NCBI RefSeq assembly: GCF_000787775.1
Contig: NZ_BBPM01000008.1
Coordinates: 55,575-119,574 of the forward strand
Reading direction: 5' to 3'
Length of the DNA stretch: 64,000 nucleotides
Source: Streptacidiphilus carbonis
GTDB lineage: Bacteria; Actinomycetota; Actinomycetes; Streptomycetales; Streptomycetaceae
This document shows, piece after piece, positions 27,468 to 37,118 of this stretch; within the stretch, counting starts at the first letter, position 1, and the number at the start of each line of letters is the position of its first letter. The notes beneath the pieces were generated by a model. That model had not been told where the DNA came from, searched no databases, and was given only the letters and a program-made list of their open reading frames with translations. The translations under genes and the position numbers were made by a program.

Positions 27468-28592
27468 CTACAGACCGGCGTACGAGTGCACGCCGTTGAT
27501 GAAGATGCTGACGCCGTAGGCGTTGATCAGGTAGCAGCTGAAGGCGATCAGGGCCAGCACCGCGGCCTTGCGGCCCTTCCACCCGGCCGTCGCCCGCGCG
27601 TGCAGGTAGCAGGCGTAGACGACCCAGGTGATGAAGGCCCAGGTCTCGGTCGGGTCCCACTGCCAGTAGTGGCCCCAGGCCGACTCCGCCCAGATCGCCC
27701 CGGCCACGATGGTGAAGGTCCACAGCGGGAAGACGATGGCGTTGATGCGGTAGGAGAGCTTGTCGAGGCTGGCCGCGGACGGCATCCGCTCGCAGATGTC
27801 GGACCAGCGGCCGCCCTTGGTGCGGCCCTCGGCCCGGGCGGCCTCGTAGAAGTCCTTGCAGATGTACAGGCCCGAGGTGATGGCGCCGGCGTACAGCGCG
27901 CCGCCGCAGATCATCGCACCGGAGACGTGGATCCACAGCCAGTACGAGTGCAGCGCCGGGACCAGTTGCTCGGAGGCCGCGTACAGGACGGTGACGGCGA
28001 CGCCGAGGCCGGTCAGCACGCCCAGCATCAGGGGCAGGCCGAGCCACCGCACGTCGCGACCGGAGTACAGCAGCCCCAGGAAGAGCATCACCGCGACCAG
28101 CGTCATCGCGCAGGTGAACTCGTACAGGTTGCCCCACGGCGGGCGCCCCGCCGACAGCCCGCGCGCGACCACCCCGCCGAGCTGCAGCAGCGCGGCGAGG
28201 GAGGTGAGGCTGACCGCGATCCGGCCGAGCCGGTCGGCCTGGTCGTTGCCGCCGGCCGCGCCCGCGCCCTCGACCGGCGGCGCCGCGTCGCCCTTCGCCA
28301 CGATATCGACCTTGCCGGCCTTCGCGGCGACGGTACGGGTCAGCGTGGTGGTGCCGCCGTTGGCCGCGGCGACGCTGATCGAGACCTTGGCCGGCGCCGC
28401 GGCCTCCGCCGCGGCCGCTTCCGCCTCGGCGAGGGCGGCCGACTGGCGGGCGACCCGGCTGCGTCCGCCGAAGGTCCACTCTGCCGTGTAGGCGAGGAAG
28501 GCGAAGAGGTACACCGCCATCGCCGAGTAGATCAGGACGTTGGAGACGTGGGCCAGGCTGCTGTTGACCGACTGTGCGGCTGCGATGTTCAT
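27468..28592 (-). CDS. ccsB: Cytochrome c biogenesis protein CcsB (haem export)
   Basis: A 374-residue polytopic membrane protein with the haem-handling signature WGHYWQWDPTETWAF and the conserved histidines of the CcsA/CcsB family. With ResB it forms the system II synthase that carries haem across the membrane and joins it to apocytochrome c. A hydrophilic insert of about 75 residues (AlaGlu-rich, with TLTRTVAAKAGKVD) after the first helix is lineage-specific. The ATG overlaps the resB stop by four bases, so translation is coupled. Last gene of the resA-ccdA-resB-ccsB operon. Confidence 0.95.
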   Translation of the reverse strand: MNIAAAQSVNSSLAHVSNVLIYSAMAVYLFAFLAYTAEWTFGGRSRVARQSAALAEAEAAAAEAAAPAKVSISVAAANGGTTTLTRTVAAKAGKVDIVAKGDAAPPVEGAGAAGGNDQADRLGRIAVSLTSLAALLQLGGVVARGLSAGRPPWGNLYEFTCAMTLVAVMLFLGLLYSGRDVRWLGLPLMLGVLTGLGVAVTVLYAASEQLVPALHSYWLWIHVSGAMICGGALYAGAITSGLYICKDFYEAARAEGRTKGGRWSDICERMPSAASLDKLSYRINAIVFPLWTFTIVAGAIWAESAWGHYWQWDPTETWAFITWVVYACYLHARATAGWKGRKAAVLALIAFSCYLINAYGVSIFINGVHSYAGL

Positions 28593-30472
28593 TCGGCTTC
28601 TCCGGCTCCGGAAAGGGAGGTGGCGGTCAGTTCACGATCTGCTGCTGACGGATCGTCACCACTGTCGTCGCGGTCACCGTCGTCCCGGTCGGCCGGGGCG
28701 GTGTCCTGGAGCACCAGGGCCACTTCGGCCAGCTCCTCGGCGATACGGGAGGACTCGCTGCGGGCCAGCCCGGCCAGCTCCACCGTGGTCACCCCGTCCG
28801 GGCCGGTCACGGCGCGCACCCAGATCCGGCGGCGCTGGACGAACAGCGAGCCGATCAGTCCCAGGATCGCCAGCGCCGAGCTGACCAGTGCGGACCCGGT
28901 GCCCGGGTTGTGCGCCACGGTGAAGTTGGCCCACTGCTTGAGGCCGGTCATGGTGATCGTGCCGCCGTCCGGCAGCTTCATGCCCTGGCCGGAGTGCAGC
29001 TGGGCCTTCCAGGGGTTGGTCTTGTCCAGCTTGAGCTGCTTCATCGCGCCGGTGTCCAGCTGGTAGACGCTCTGCGCGTTCCCGGTGTCCATGCCCAGGT
29101 CGCCCTGGTAGCCGGTGATGAACAGGCCGGGGTCGGTGGCCGCCGGGAAGGTAGACCGGGGGCCGAGGACCGGGTCGATCTCGGCGGTGGGGGCGAAGAT
29201 GCCGGTGAAGCCCAGCTGGGTCTTCTTTCCGTCCTTGCCGACATAGCCGTCGGTGACCTTGATGGTGCACAGCGAGGTCACGTTGGCGTCCTGCGGCAGG
29301 CAGGGCGTCGCGCCGTCGAAGATGACCTCGCCCTTGGCGTTGGTCACCTTCATCACCGGGGCGAAGCCGTGCGCGGTCAGGTAGATGTTGTCGCCGTCCA
29401 CCTGGAGCGGGTGGTTGACCGAGGCCGTGCCGGAGGTCTGCTTGCCACCCGAGCCCAGCCAGTAGCTGAGCTTGGCGGCGAAGGTGATGGCCTGTCCGCG
29501 CGCGCTGCCGCTGGTCTGGAAGCTGGCGTCGAAGCCGTCCAGGGTGAAGCCGAAGGGCGGCAGACTGTCGGCGGTGTAGAGGGTGCTGGGCTCGAAGTCG
29601 TCGTACTGGGTCACGTTGTTGCTGAAGGAGCCGCCCTCGACGACGATCACCGTGCCCTGGCCGCCGGCCAGCTTGGTGACCGCGAAGGCGATCAGCATCG
29701 CCACCAGCGAGATGTGGAACAGCAGGTTCCCGAACTCGCGCAGGTAGCCCTTCTCGGAGCTGATCGCGCCGCCCGCGGTGGAGGTCCGGAACCGGCGCTT
29801 GCGCAGCGCGCCCTGCGCCGCGGTGAGGACCGCGTCGGCGTCGGCGCTGCTGCGCCAGGTCGCGTACACCGGCAGCCGGACCAGGTGCCGCGGGGCCGCC
29901 GGCGGCCTGGCCCGCAGCACGCCGACGAACTGCCAGGTGCGCGGGATGATGCAGCCCACCAGGGAGATGAACAGCAGGATGTAGATCGCCGAGAACCAGA
30001 ACGAGCTGTAGACGTGGAACATCCCCAGCTTGTCGAAGAGCGGCACCCAGAACTTGTGGGCCTGCTGCCAGGCCTCGACCTTGGCCGGGGAGGCCGCGGT
30101 CTGCGGGACCAGCGAGCCCGGGACCGCGGCGAGGGACAGCAGGAACAGCAGGATCAGCGCGACCCGCATGGACGTCAGCTGCCGCCAGGCCCACCGGGTC
30201 CAGCCCAGCACGCCTATGCCGACGACCTCGGCCTCGGGCTGCTCCTGCTCCGCGAGCGGCGCGCTGCTGAGCCGTCCGGCGGCGGACAGCTCGTCACGCT
30301 CGTCGCCGTCACCGGGCTCGTCGGCGGCGGCCTCGTGGGCGGCGGCCTCGTCGGCGGCGTCGGGCAGGTCGGGGTCCGGCTCGGACTGCTCCGGGCTGTC
30401 GGCCTCGGCCGCTGCGGCCCGCTCGGCGGCGGCGGCGCGGGCGGCGTCGTCCGGCTGGTCGGTGGTGGTCAT
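28589..30472 (-). CDS. resB: Cytochrome c biogenesis protein ResB
   Basis: A 627-residue protein of the ResB/Ccs1 family: three membrane helices in the first half (around LTSMRVALILLFLLSLAAVPGS and FSAIYILLFISLVGCIIPR), a large outside domain, and a last helix near FTVAHNPGTGSALVSSALAILGLIGSLF. It pairs with CcsB in haem delivery and apocytochrome handling. An Asp/Glu/Ala-rich N-terminal region of about 90 residues precedes the first helix. It follows ccdA by three bases. Confidence 0.95.
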   Translation of the reverse strand: MTTTDQPDDAARAAAAERAAAAEADSPEQSEPDPDLPDAADEAAAHEAAADEPGDGDERDELSAAGRLSSAPLAEQEQPEAEVVGIGVLGWTRWAWRQLTSMRVALILLFLLSLAAVPGSLVPQTAASPAKVEAWQQAHKFWVPLFDKLGMFHVYSSFWFSAIYILLFISLVGCIIPRTWQFVGVLRARPPAAPRHLVRLPVYATWRSSADADAVLTAAQGALRKRRFRTSTAGGAISSEKGYLREFGNLLFHISLVAMLIAFAVTKLAGGQGTVIVVEGGSFSNNVTQYDDFEPSTLYTADSLPPFGFTLDGFDASFQTSGSARGQAITFAAKLSYWLGSGGKQTSGTASVNHPLQVDGDNIYLTAHGFAPVMKVTNAKGEVIFDGATPCLPQDANVTSLCTIKVTDGYVGKDGKKTQLGFTGIFAPTAEIDPVLGPRSTFPAATDPGLFITGYQGDLGMDTGNAQSVYQLDTGAMKQLKLDKTNPWKAQLHSGQGMKLPDGGTITMTGLKQWANFTVAHNPGTGSALVSSALAILGLIGSLFVQRRRIWVRAVTGPDGVTTVELAGLARSESSRIAEELAEVALVLQDTAPADRDDGDRDDSGDDPSAADRELTATSLSGAGEAE

Positions 30473-30475
30473 CAG

Positions 30476-31255
30476 TCAGATTCCCGTGGTGAAGTCGGAG
30501 GTCCAGTAGCGCAGCTGGCCGACCAGCTGGTCCCACGCCCCCGTGACCAGCAGGACGCCGACCACGACGAGCATGCCGCCGCCGATCCGCATCACCCACT
30601 GGTAGTTCTTCTTGATCCACCCGAACGCGCCCAGCGCCCGCCGGAAGGCGAGCGCGGCCAGGATGAAGGGCAGGCCCAGGCCCAGGCAGTAGACCGCCAT
30701 CAGCAGCGCACCGCGGCTCGCGCTGGCCTGGTTCATCGACAGGGCGTTCACGGCGGTGAGGGTCGGCCCCAGGCAGGGCGTCCAGCCGACCCCGAAGACG
30801 ATCCCCAGCATCGGCGCGCCCAGCAGCCCGACGATGGGCTTGCGGTGGCTGCGCAGCTCGCGCTGGGTGAAGCCGGGCAGGAAGCCCATGAAAGCCAGTC
30901 CCATGGCGATGGTGAGCACCCCGGACACCTCGGAGATCACCCGCTGGTGGGCCAGCAGGTGGTTGCCGAAGAAGCCGAACAGCGCGCCGCCGGAGACGAA
31001 CACGGCGGTGAAGCCGAGGATGAACAGCAGCGCCCCGAGCACCACCCGACCCCGGCGCCTGCCCTCGGCACTGGCCAGGTCCACCGCGGAGAAGCCGGTC
31101 ACATAGGAGAGGTAGCCGGGTACCAGCGGCAGCACGCACGGGGAGAAGAAGGAGACCAGCCCGCCGAGCAGCGCCACCGGGACGGCCAGTACCAGCGCGC
31201 CGGAGACCTGGCTGCTGATGTCCGCGAGCTGCAGCACCGGCGCCGCGGCGCTCAC
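30476..31255 (-). CDS. ccdA: Thiol-disulfide transporter CcdA
   Basis: A 259-residue membrane protein with the two redox cysteines in FFSPCVLPLVPGYLSYVTG and GVGWTPCLGPTLTAV. CcdA passes electrons from cytoplasmic thioredoxin to the extracellular ResA-type thioredoxin. The start is the GTG at 31255, whose GTGA overlaps the stop of the upstream thioredoxin gene; longer in-frame readings are not coding. Six hydrophobic segments are visible, as in the family. Confidence 0.95.
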   Translation of the reverse strand: MSAAAPVLQLADISSQVSGALVLAVPVALLGGLVSFFSPCVLPLVPGYLSYVTGFSAVDLASAEGRRRGRVVLGALLFILGFTAVFVSGGALFGFFGNHLLAHQRVISEVSGVLTIAMGLAFMGFLPGFTQRELRSHRKPIVGLLGAPMLGIVFGVGWTPCLGPTLTAVNALSMNQASASRGALLMAVYCLGLGLPFILAALAFRRALGAFGWIKKNYQWVMRIGGGMLVVVGVLLVTGAWDQLVGQLRYWTSDFTTGI

Positions 31256-31860
31256 GACTTCTCCGCGAGGAGCGGCGCGAGCATCTGCGTCAGCTGCGGG
31301 GCGCTCAGCGGGAGCAGCGCCCGGGCGGCGACCCGGCCCTGCCGGTCCAGGATGATCGTGGTGGGGATGGCCTGCGGGTTGAGCGTGCCCGCCGGGAACT
31401 TCAGCAGCAGGTCGCCGGTGGGGTCGTAGAGGCTCGGGTAGGTGAGGTGGTGGTCCGCCACGAAGGCCTTGGGCTGCGCGGTCTGCAGGTCGCGGGTGTC
31501 GATGCCGACGAACTGCACGCCCTTGGCCTTGTCGGCGGTGTACACCGTCTCCAGACCGTCCGCCTCGGCCCGGCAGGGCGAGCACCAGGAGCCCCAGACG
31601 TTGAGGACGACGATCCTGCCCCGGTAGTCGGCGACGCTGAGCTGGTTGCCGTCCAGGTCCTTGCCGGAGATGCTGATCGGCGCCTTGCGGTCCTTGACCG
31701 CCACGGTGCTGGTCTGTCCGGTGCCCTTGACGAACTGCGTGTTGGCGCTGTCGCTCGACCCGGAAGAGGTTGAGCAACCGGCCAGAGCCAGGGCCGACGC
31801 GGCCGCGAGGGCGGCGATCAGCGTACGAGCGGAGCTGCTACGGAGCGGACGGGAACGCAT
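31252..31860 (-). CDS. resA: TlpA/ResA-like thioredoxin lipoprotein
   Basis: A 202-residue lipoprotein: lipobox LALAGC with lipid-modified Cys29, then a thioredoxin fold with the active site WCSPC (Cys93, Cys96) and the cis-proline region AIPTTIILD. It keeps apocytochrome c cysteines reduced, using electrons from CcdA. First gene of the cytochrome c maturation operon; the preceding gene is insulated by a hairpin at 31912. Confidence 0.93.
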   Translation of the reverse strand: MRSRPLRSSSARTLIAALAAASALALAGCSTSSGSSDSANTQFVKGTGQTSTVAVKDRKAPISISGKDLDGNQLSVADYRGRIVVLNVWGSWCSPCRAEADGLETVYTADKAKGVQFVGIDTRDLQTAQPKAFVADHHLTYPSLYDPTGDLLLKFPAGTLNPQAIPTTIILDRQGRVAARALLPLSAPQLTQMLAPLLAEKS

Positions 31861-31911
31861 GTGAAGAGTTTCGCATGGGTGTTTTGAGCAGTTTCACCGG
31901 CCCCGGCACGG

Positions 31912-31943
31912 TGTCGCGGCAGGCCTGCTGACCTGCCGCGACA
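31912..31943 (-). terminator. Hairpin terminator before the resA operon
   Basis: Perfect 12-bp stem TGTCGCGGCAGG / CCTGCCGCGACA with an eight-base loop, between the phosphatase stop and the resA start. Confidence 0.72.
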
Positions 31944-31995
31944 GCGTGTTCTGTCAACCAGTCAGATGATCTGTCCGGCCCTCGTTCGAACGCGA

Positions 31996-32051
31996 ACGCT
32001 GTGCTGTGGACGCCGTGCTGTGGACTCTGTCCCGTGGACGCCGTGCTTCGA
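31996..32051. repeat. Four imperfect 14-bp tandem repeats
   Basis: The units read ACGCTGTGCTGTGG, ACGCCGTGCTGTGG, ACTCTGTCCCGTGG and ACGCCGTGCTTCGA. The array is bordered by TTCGAACGC on both sides and ends three bases before the phosphatase stop codon. No function is evident. Confidence 0.65.
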
Positions 32052-32054
32052 ACG

Positions 32055-32738
32055 CTAGGCGCCGAAGCTCTTGGCGACCGGGGCGTCGCCGAGGCGACCC
32101 TTGCCGGTGAGGTGGGCCGGCAGCAGGTCCCTGGCCGGCTCGCTGTAGCCGATGGAGACGATCTTGTCCCCGTGGTACGTGAAGCTGGTGAGGCTCGCCA
32201 GCGAGCACTGCCGCTTGCGCGGGTCGTGCCACAGCCGGCGGTGCTCGGTGAAGCTGCGGGTGATCCAGATCGGCAGCTGGTGGCTGACGCACACGGCCTC
32301 GTGCCCGCGGGCGGCGTCCCTGGCCGCGTTCAGCGCGCCCATCATCCGCACCACCTGCTCGATGTACGGCTCGCCCCAGGACGGGCGGAAGGGGTTGGTC
32401 AGGTACTTCCAGTACTGCGGGTTGCGCAGCGAGCCGTCGCCGACCCCGAAGGTCTTGCCCTCGAAGATGTTGCCGGCCTCGATCAGCCGCTCGTCGGCGG
32501 CGACGGCCAGCCCGTGGGCCGCGCCGATCGGAGCCGCCGTCTCCTGGGCCCGCTCCAGCGGGGAGGCGACGACATGCGTGACGTCCCGCCCGCTGAGGTG
32601 GTCGGCGACCCGGTCGGCCATCTTCCGCCCCAGCTCGGAGAGGTGGTAGTCGGGCAGCCGCCCGTAGAGCACGCCCTCCGGGTTGTGCACCTCGCCATGC
32701 CGCATGAGGTGGACGACGGTGGTCTCAGGACTGCTCAC
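32055..32738 (-). CDS. Histidine phosphatase family protein
   Basis: A 227-residue branch-1 histidine phosphatase with the catalytic LMRHGEV near the N-terminus, the second part of the site at ASPLERAQETA and the distal CVSHQLPIWI. The substrate is unknown. The GTG at 32738 is set by AGGAG nine bases upstream. The gene lies between hemL and the cytochrome c maturation operon, an order seen in Streptomyces. Confidence 0.92.
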   Translation of the reverse strand: MSSPETTVVHLMRHGEVHNPEGVLYGRLPDYHLSELGRKMADRVADHLSGRDVTHVVASPLERAQETAAPIGAAHGLAVAADERLIEAGNIFEGKTFGVGDGSLRNPQYWKYLTNPFRPSWGEPYIEQVVRMMGALNAARDAARGHEAVCVSHQLPIWITRSFTEHRRLWHDPRKRQCSLASLTSFTYHGDKIVSIGYSEPARDLLPAHLTGKGRLGDAPVAKSFGA

Positions 32739-32785
32739 CTGTGCTGCTCCTCTACTAACAACAGACGTTCTGCCAGTATCGCCCC

Positions 32786-32819
32786 ACAGCCTCGCGCGCC
32801 CTAAGGGGCGCGAGGCTGT
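32786..32819 (-). terminator. Hairpin terminator after hemL
   Basis: Twelve-bp stem ACAGCCTCGCGC / GCGCGAGGCTGT extended inward by CCC-TAA-GGG. It lies 70 bases after the hemL stop. Confidence 0.75.
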
Positions 32820-32890
32820 CCTTGGCCAAAGGCGTGCGCGGCCGACCGGGACCGAGCCGCACCCCGCCGCAAACCCGTAGCCCCACCTGC

Positions 32891-34234
32891 CTACCCGGCG
32901 ACCGCCGCGGCAGCGGCCTGCGCCGCCGCGGGCAACGCCTCCGCGATCCGCTCGACCGCACGGTCGTCGTGCGAGGCCGACACGAACCACGACTCGAACG
33001 CCGACGGCGGCAGGTACACCCCGTTCGCCAGCATCGACTGGAAGAAAGCCGTGAACCGGAAGGACTCCTGCCGCCGTGCCTCGTCGTAGTTGGTCACGGT
33101 GTCGTCCGTGAAGAACACCGAGAACATACTTCCGGCCTTCTGCACCCGGTGTGCGACGCCCTCCTTGCCCAGCGCCTCGCTCACGAGCCCGGAGACCTCG
33201 GCCGACACCCGGTCCACCGTCGCGTACACCTCGTCGGTGCAGCCCCGCAGCTGGGCCAGCCCGGCCGCCGTGGCCACCGGGTTCCCGGAGAGCGTGCCCG
33301 CCTGGTACACCGGCCCGGCGGGAGCCAGCTGCGCCATCACCTCGGCACGTCCGCCGAACGCCGCCGCGGGGAAGCCGCCGCCCATGACCTTGCCGAAGGT
33401 CATCAGGTCCGGCACCGTCTCCGGGCCCCAGCCCTCGTTCGCCGACTCGTACCCGTACCAGCCGGACCGGGACACCCGGAAGCCGGTCATCACCTCGTCG
33501 GAGACGAACAGCGCGCCGTCCTCGCGGCAGAGCCGCGCCAGCCCGGCGTTGAAGCCGGGCAGCGGCGGGACCACGCCCATGTTGCCCGGCGAGGCCTCGG
33601 TGATCACGCAGGCGATCTCGCCCGGGTGCGCGGCGAACGCGGCGCGGACCGCGTCCAGGTCGTTGTAGGGGAGCACGATGGTGTCGGCCGCGGTGGCGCC
33701 GGTGACCCCGGGGGTGTCCGGCAGCGCGAAGGTGGCCAGCCCGGAGCCGGCCGCCGCCAGCAGCGCGTCCACGTGCCCGTGGTAGCACCCGGCGAACTTC
33801 ACGATCTTGGTGCGCCCGGTGAAGCCGCGAGCCAGCCGGATCGCCGACATGGTCGCCTCGGTGCCCGAGGAGACCAGCCGGACCTGCTCGACCGGAGTGA
33901 CCCTGCTCACAATCTCCTCGGCCAACTCGACCTCGCCCTGACCGGGCGTGCCGAACGAAGTGCCGCGTGAGACGGCCGCCTGTACGGCCTCGACGACATC
34001 GGGGTGGGCGTGGCCGAGGATCATCGGACCCCAGGAGCAGACCAGGTCGACGTACTCCCTGCCGTCCGCGTCGGTGAGGTAGGGGCCCTGGCCGGACACC
34101 ATGAACCGGGGCGTCCCGCCGACCGCTCGGAATGCTCTGACCGGGGAGTTGACGCCGCCGGGGGTCACCGCGGAGGCGCGATCGAACAGCTTCTGGGACT
34201 CGGGGGCTTCGTAGGGGTAGCTCACAGGGACCAT
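32891..34234 (-). CDS. hemL: Glutamate-1-semialdehyde 2,1-aminomutase
   Basis: A 447-residue class III aminotransferase-fold enzyme. The PLP lysine is in [14 protein letters not shown], and [20 protein letters not shown] and [10 protein letters not shown] are diagnostic. It converts glutamate-1-semialdehyde to 5-aminolevulinate in haem synthesis, downstream of HemA, which is also encoded in the window. The start is either the ATG at 34234 or a GTG three codons later; the ribosome site is weak for both. A variable Ala-rich C-terminus is normal. Confidence 0.95.
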   Translation of the reverse strand: MVPVSYPYEAPESQKLFDRASAVTPGGVNSPVRAFRAVGGTPRFMVSGQGPYLTDADGREYVDLVCSWGPMILGHAHPDVVEAVQAAVSRGTSFGTPGQGEVELAEEIVSRVTPVEQVRLVSSGTEATMSAIRLARGFTGRTKIVKFAGCYHGHVDALLAAAGSGLATFALPDTPGVTGATAADTIVLPYNDLDAVRAAFAAHPGEIACVITEASPGNMGVVPPLPGFNAGLARLCREDGALFVSDEVMTGFRVSRSGWYGYESANEGWGPETVPDLMTFGKVMGGGFPAAAFGGRAEVMAQLAPAGPVYQAGTLSGNPVATAAGLAQLRGCTDEVYATVDRVSAEVSGLVSEALGKEGVAHRVQKAGSMFSVFFTDDTVTNYDEARRQESFRFTAFFQSMLANGVYLPPSAFESWFVSASHDDRAVERIAEALPAAAQAAAAAVAG

Positions 34235-34432
34235 GGTCTCAAATCCCCATCTTCTCCAAACCGCAGCCTGTCCTTCGGCATGTCCCGGCCGATCATCTGG
34301 GACGATGATCGGGCCGCAGTGCACAGCCGCATGCCGACGGGACTCGGTGTCAGGTGCGCCTTTTCGGGAGGCCGGACTGTCACACGCCCGTTGCCTGTTG
34401 GCAAAACGATGACTGCCAGTAAGGATGGTGCC

Positions 34433-35044
34433 GTGTCCGAGCCGCGCGAAGGGTCCGAGGGTCCGACGAGGGCTTCGCGCAGGCGTCGCGAGGGCAGTGG
34501 TAGCGGTAACAGCAGTGGTGGCAACAGAGGCGGTGGCGGTGTGGGGGTGACCTACAAGTACTTCGGTGCACCCGACCGCGCCACCGCCGCCCGTGTCCCC
34601 ACCGCGCTGGGCCGGGACGGCCTCGGCCTGGACGCCGGCGAGCTCGGCACCCTCGGCCGCCTGGGCGAGCTCTACGGCGCGGAGGGCCGCGACGGCGACG
34701 AGACCTTCAGCGGCGGCCTCTCCACCAAGATCAAGCCGGAGACCATGAGCGCGATGGTCCTCACCGGCATCAAGGGCATCCCGCTGGCCAACGTCCCGCC
34801 GCTGGAACTGGTCGTACTCCACCCCGACTACGCCGTCTTCCAGCTCCCGCACACCGTCGTCGAACCGCTCCGCAAGGCCGACGAGGCCGAACTCGGCACC
34901 GCCGCCTTCATCTGGTCCACGGTCCCCGACCGCCGCGGCCCCCGCGACGCCTTCGTGATCTACCAGATGCTCCACGAGTGGCACGACTTCGCCAACCGCC
35001 TCCACGACGCCGGCCACCAGCTCTACTGCCTGATGTGGCCCTGA
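34433..35044 (+). CDS. Conserved hypothetical protein
   Basis: A 203-residue protein. The first 40 residues are Ser/Arg/Gly/Asn-rich and disordered; the rest is a compact conserved domain containing [37 protein letters not shown] and [19 protein letters not shown]. No catalytic motif is recognised. The GTG at 34433 is chosen because AAGGA sits seven bases upstream; an ATG at 34409 lacks a ribosome site. It is divergent from hemL. Its last 137 bases are overlapped by the M48 reading frame on the other strand. Confidence 0.8.
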   Translation: MSEPREGSEGPTRASRRRREGSGSGNSSGGNRGGGGVGVTYKYFGAPDRATAARVPTALGRDGLGLDAGELGTLGRLGELYGAEGRDGDETFSGGLSTKIKPETMSAMVLTGIKGIPLANVPPLELVVLHPDYAVFQLPHTVVEPLRKADEAELGTAAFIWSTVPDRRGPRDAFVIYQMLHEWHDFANRLHDAGHQLYCLMWP

Positions 35045-36140
35045 CCTGCGGGTTCTCCGGCTCGCACGGGTGAATCCCGGGCTTGCGAACGAACACCCGC
35101 TCCGGGTCGCGCAGGAGAACCAGCGCGGGCGCGGCAGTCCCGTCAGCCGATCCGTCAGGTCGGCCGTCCTCGGGCAACTCCTCAATCAGGGCGACTCGTT
35201 CGGCAGTCGGCGGGTGCGAATCGTAGTCATGCGGACGCCGAGAACGCTGCCCGGCGGAAAGCGCGGCGAGCCGCTCGCTCGTCCGGGCGGCGAGCAGGCG
35301 TGGGAAGCCGGCGTGTACCTCGCCCACCGGCGGCAAGGCTCCCACCGGCTTGCCCATCCCGGCGTACGTCTCGAGATAGTAGGTGTGCGCGGCGTCGAGT
35401 AGCGGAAGGGCGCGCAGCGCAGCCGCCATTGCGTCACGACCTGCGTACCGAGCGGCCACCTGGTCGGCTGCCAGTTCCTGTTGGCGGGCCACGGGCTGCG
35501 AGGTCCGCAGGAACATCCGGGCATATCTGACGTAAAGGGAGCCGATGAGGTGGCTCAGCCGGGTGCCGACCCCGCCGAACGCCTCCACCGTGTGCATAAC
35601 AGCCGCCCGGCCGCGCATGGTGACCCCGCCTAGCCTCGTGTCACGGTTGCTGTAGTGCCCGAACTCGTGGGCGAGGACGGCACGCAGCTGCGGGACGTTC
35701 AGCCCGGCGAGCAGCGGCAGACCCAGGAGCATACGGCGCCGTCCGGGCAGCAGCCCCAACAGGCGGCCTTGTTCGGAGACCCCCGCGTTGACCTCGGCGA
35801 TCAGGTAGAGCTCGTCGGGCGGCCGCTCCCCGGTCGCTTCGGCCGCGGCCCGCACCTGATCCCACAGCTCGGGCTGCTCCTCGGGCGTGACCGCGGCCGC
35901 GTGGGACGCGGGCCCCAGACGTCCGGCACGCAGAAAGGCGAACATGCCCCGCAGGATCGCCACCGCCGCCAGAACGGTGCCCATCAGGGCAGTCGTTACG
36001 GGCCAGATCGCGACTGAGACGGACAGTCGCGTCACCACCAGCCAGTCGACCGTCGCCATGGCCGCCAGCAGAAACAAACCCAACAGATAGAAGCCCGCCA
36101 GCAGTACCAGCGCACGAACAGCGCGCAGTCGGAACGTCAT
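34908..36140 (-). CDS. M48 family zinc metalloprotease, C-terminus probably damaged
   Basis: A membrane-bound M48 peptidase (HtpX-like) with two N-terminal helices, the zinc motif HEFGH (158-162) in an [12 protein letters not shown] context and a downstream glutamate ligand in [13 protein letters not shown]. From about residue 365 the frame runs through antisense of the neighbouring gene and turns into an Arg/Gly-rich string, so the original stop has probably been lost through truncation or a frameshift near 35050. The ATG at 36140 gives [14 protein letters not shown]; earlier codons are not hydrophobic. Catalytic residues are complete, so activity may remain. Confidence 0.75.
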   Translation of the reverse strand: MTFRLRAVRALVLLAGFYLLGLFLLAAMATVDWLVVTRLSVSVAIWPVTTALMGTVLAAVAILRGMFAFLRAGRLGPASHAAAVTPEEQPELWDQVRAAAEATGERPPDELYLIAEVNAGVSEQGRLLGLLPGRRRMLLGLPLLAGLNVPQLRAVLAHEFGHYSNRDTRLGGVTMRGRAAVMHTVEAFGGVGTRLSHLIGSLYVRYARMFLRTSQPVARQQELAADQVAARYAGRDAMAAALRALPLLDAAHTYYLETYAGMGKPVGALPPVGEVHAGFPRLLAARTSERLAALSAGQRSRRPHDYDSHPPTAERVALIEELPEDGRPDGSADGTAAPALVLLRDPERVFVRKPGIHPCEPENPQVRATSGSRAGGRRRGGGWRSRATRGASGRSRRRRGGRGGRGPWTR

Positions 36141-36339
36141 CGCCGTATCCCCCACAGGACTCGGTCGGCCGGAGCGGCCGAGGAGCGCTCGCGGATCGTA
36201 CCGCCCGCCCTCCGAGCAGGTCAGTCGGCCAGTGAGTGCGTATCCGTCCCGGTAGACGGGCTGGTGTTGATGTGCCGCATGGCCGCATGGCATTTCGGTA
36301 CAGTGCAGCCGTTACGGACACATGGAAGGCGCGATCGGG

Positions 36340-36789
36340 TCAGACTCCGATGACAGTGATCGCCTGGCTGTCGTGAATCTGGTCCAGATACGCCTGGATG
36401 TCGTCCTGGTCCGAGGTCGCGACGATCGTCGCTTCGATCTCCACAGCCGTGAGCGCGACCAGGCCATCCACCGGATCAGGTTTCTTCTTCGGGTTGAGGT
36501 CCGCTCTGCCGATCAGCTCGCCCACCCTTCGCCACTCCGCCTCGGTGTAGCAGCACACCACCGCGCAGTCCTTGAGCGCCCGCGCCAGGTAGGCAGTGCG
36601 GGCACCTCCTCGCCACGCCTGAGCGACCACCGGGGCAGGAACGACCGGACGCCCGGTCAGGCAGTACTCCCCGTGGAGTACTCGGGTGCGCCGATCCCGC
36701 GGGTCGGAGAGCGCGATGAGCATCCCTGCGTCGTACACCACATCGCCGAGTGAATCGGCGTCAGGACACGTCGGGCAGCCCCGATTCAT
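36340..36789 (-). CDS. PIN-domain toxin (VapC-like)
   Basis: A 149-residue PIN-fold ribonuclease candidate. The N-terminal acidic residue is in VVYDAGMLIALSD (Asp20), followed by a central PAPVVAQAWRGG block and C-terminal acids in PDPVDGLVALTA and VATSDQDDIQAY. Its ATG overlaps the stop of the upstream antitoxin gene by four bases, the usual toxin-antitoxin arrangement. The first 17 residues are an extension relative to typical PIN proteins. Confidence 0.83.
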   Translation of the reverse strand: MNRGCPTCPDADSLGDVVYDAGMLIALSDPRDRRTRVLHGEYCLTGRPVVPAPVVAQAWRGGARTAYLARALKDCAVVCCYTEAEWRRVGELIGRADLNPKKKPDPVDGLVALTAVEIEATIVATSDQDDIQAYLDQIHDSQAITVIGV

Positions 36790-37103
36790 GCCACGTTCCG
36801 ACGGGCACGGATCGCTGTCGCCCGAGCTCGGGCTGCCGCAACCTGCTCCCTGATCCGAACCGAATCCTCCGTCAGGGCGTCGCTCGCCGGCGGCCAGTCC
36901 AAGGACTCCGCCTCAGCCTCAGCAGCGGCGATGGCCGCGTCGATATCGGCAAAAGACGCAGCGATCCGCTCCCGGCGCACGGCCTCGGTGAGCGCGGCTG
37001 CCACCACGTAGGCGGAAACGTCCTGACCACCTTCCTCCGCGGCCAGCCGGATGCGTTCGGCCTGTTCGAGATCCAGGCTGATGGAGATCCTCGTCTTCGC
37101 CAT
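36786..37103 (-). CDS. Ribbon-helix-helix antitoxin
   Basis: A 105-residue protein beginning AKTRISISLDLEQAERIRLAA, the beta-strand and first helix of a CopG/RHH DNA-binding domain, then an Ala/Glu-rich helical tail that would bind the toxin. It precedes the PIN gene with a four-base overlap. A perfect palindrome 16 bases upstream of its start is the likely self-regulatory site. Confidence 0.8.
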   Translation of the reverse strand: MAKTRISISLDLEQAERIRLAAEEGGQDVSAYVVAAALTEAVRRERIAASFADIDAAIAAAEAEAESLDWPPASDALTEDSVRIREQVAAARARATAIRARRNVA

Positions 37104-37118
37104 GACGAAATCGTATCA

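Noticed and set aside
31984..31996. Possible tRNA T-arm because of GTTCGAA
   Set aside because: No acceptor or anticodon arms can be folded around it; it belongs to the tandem-repeat array.
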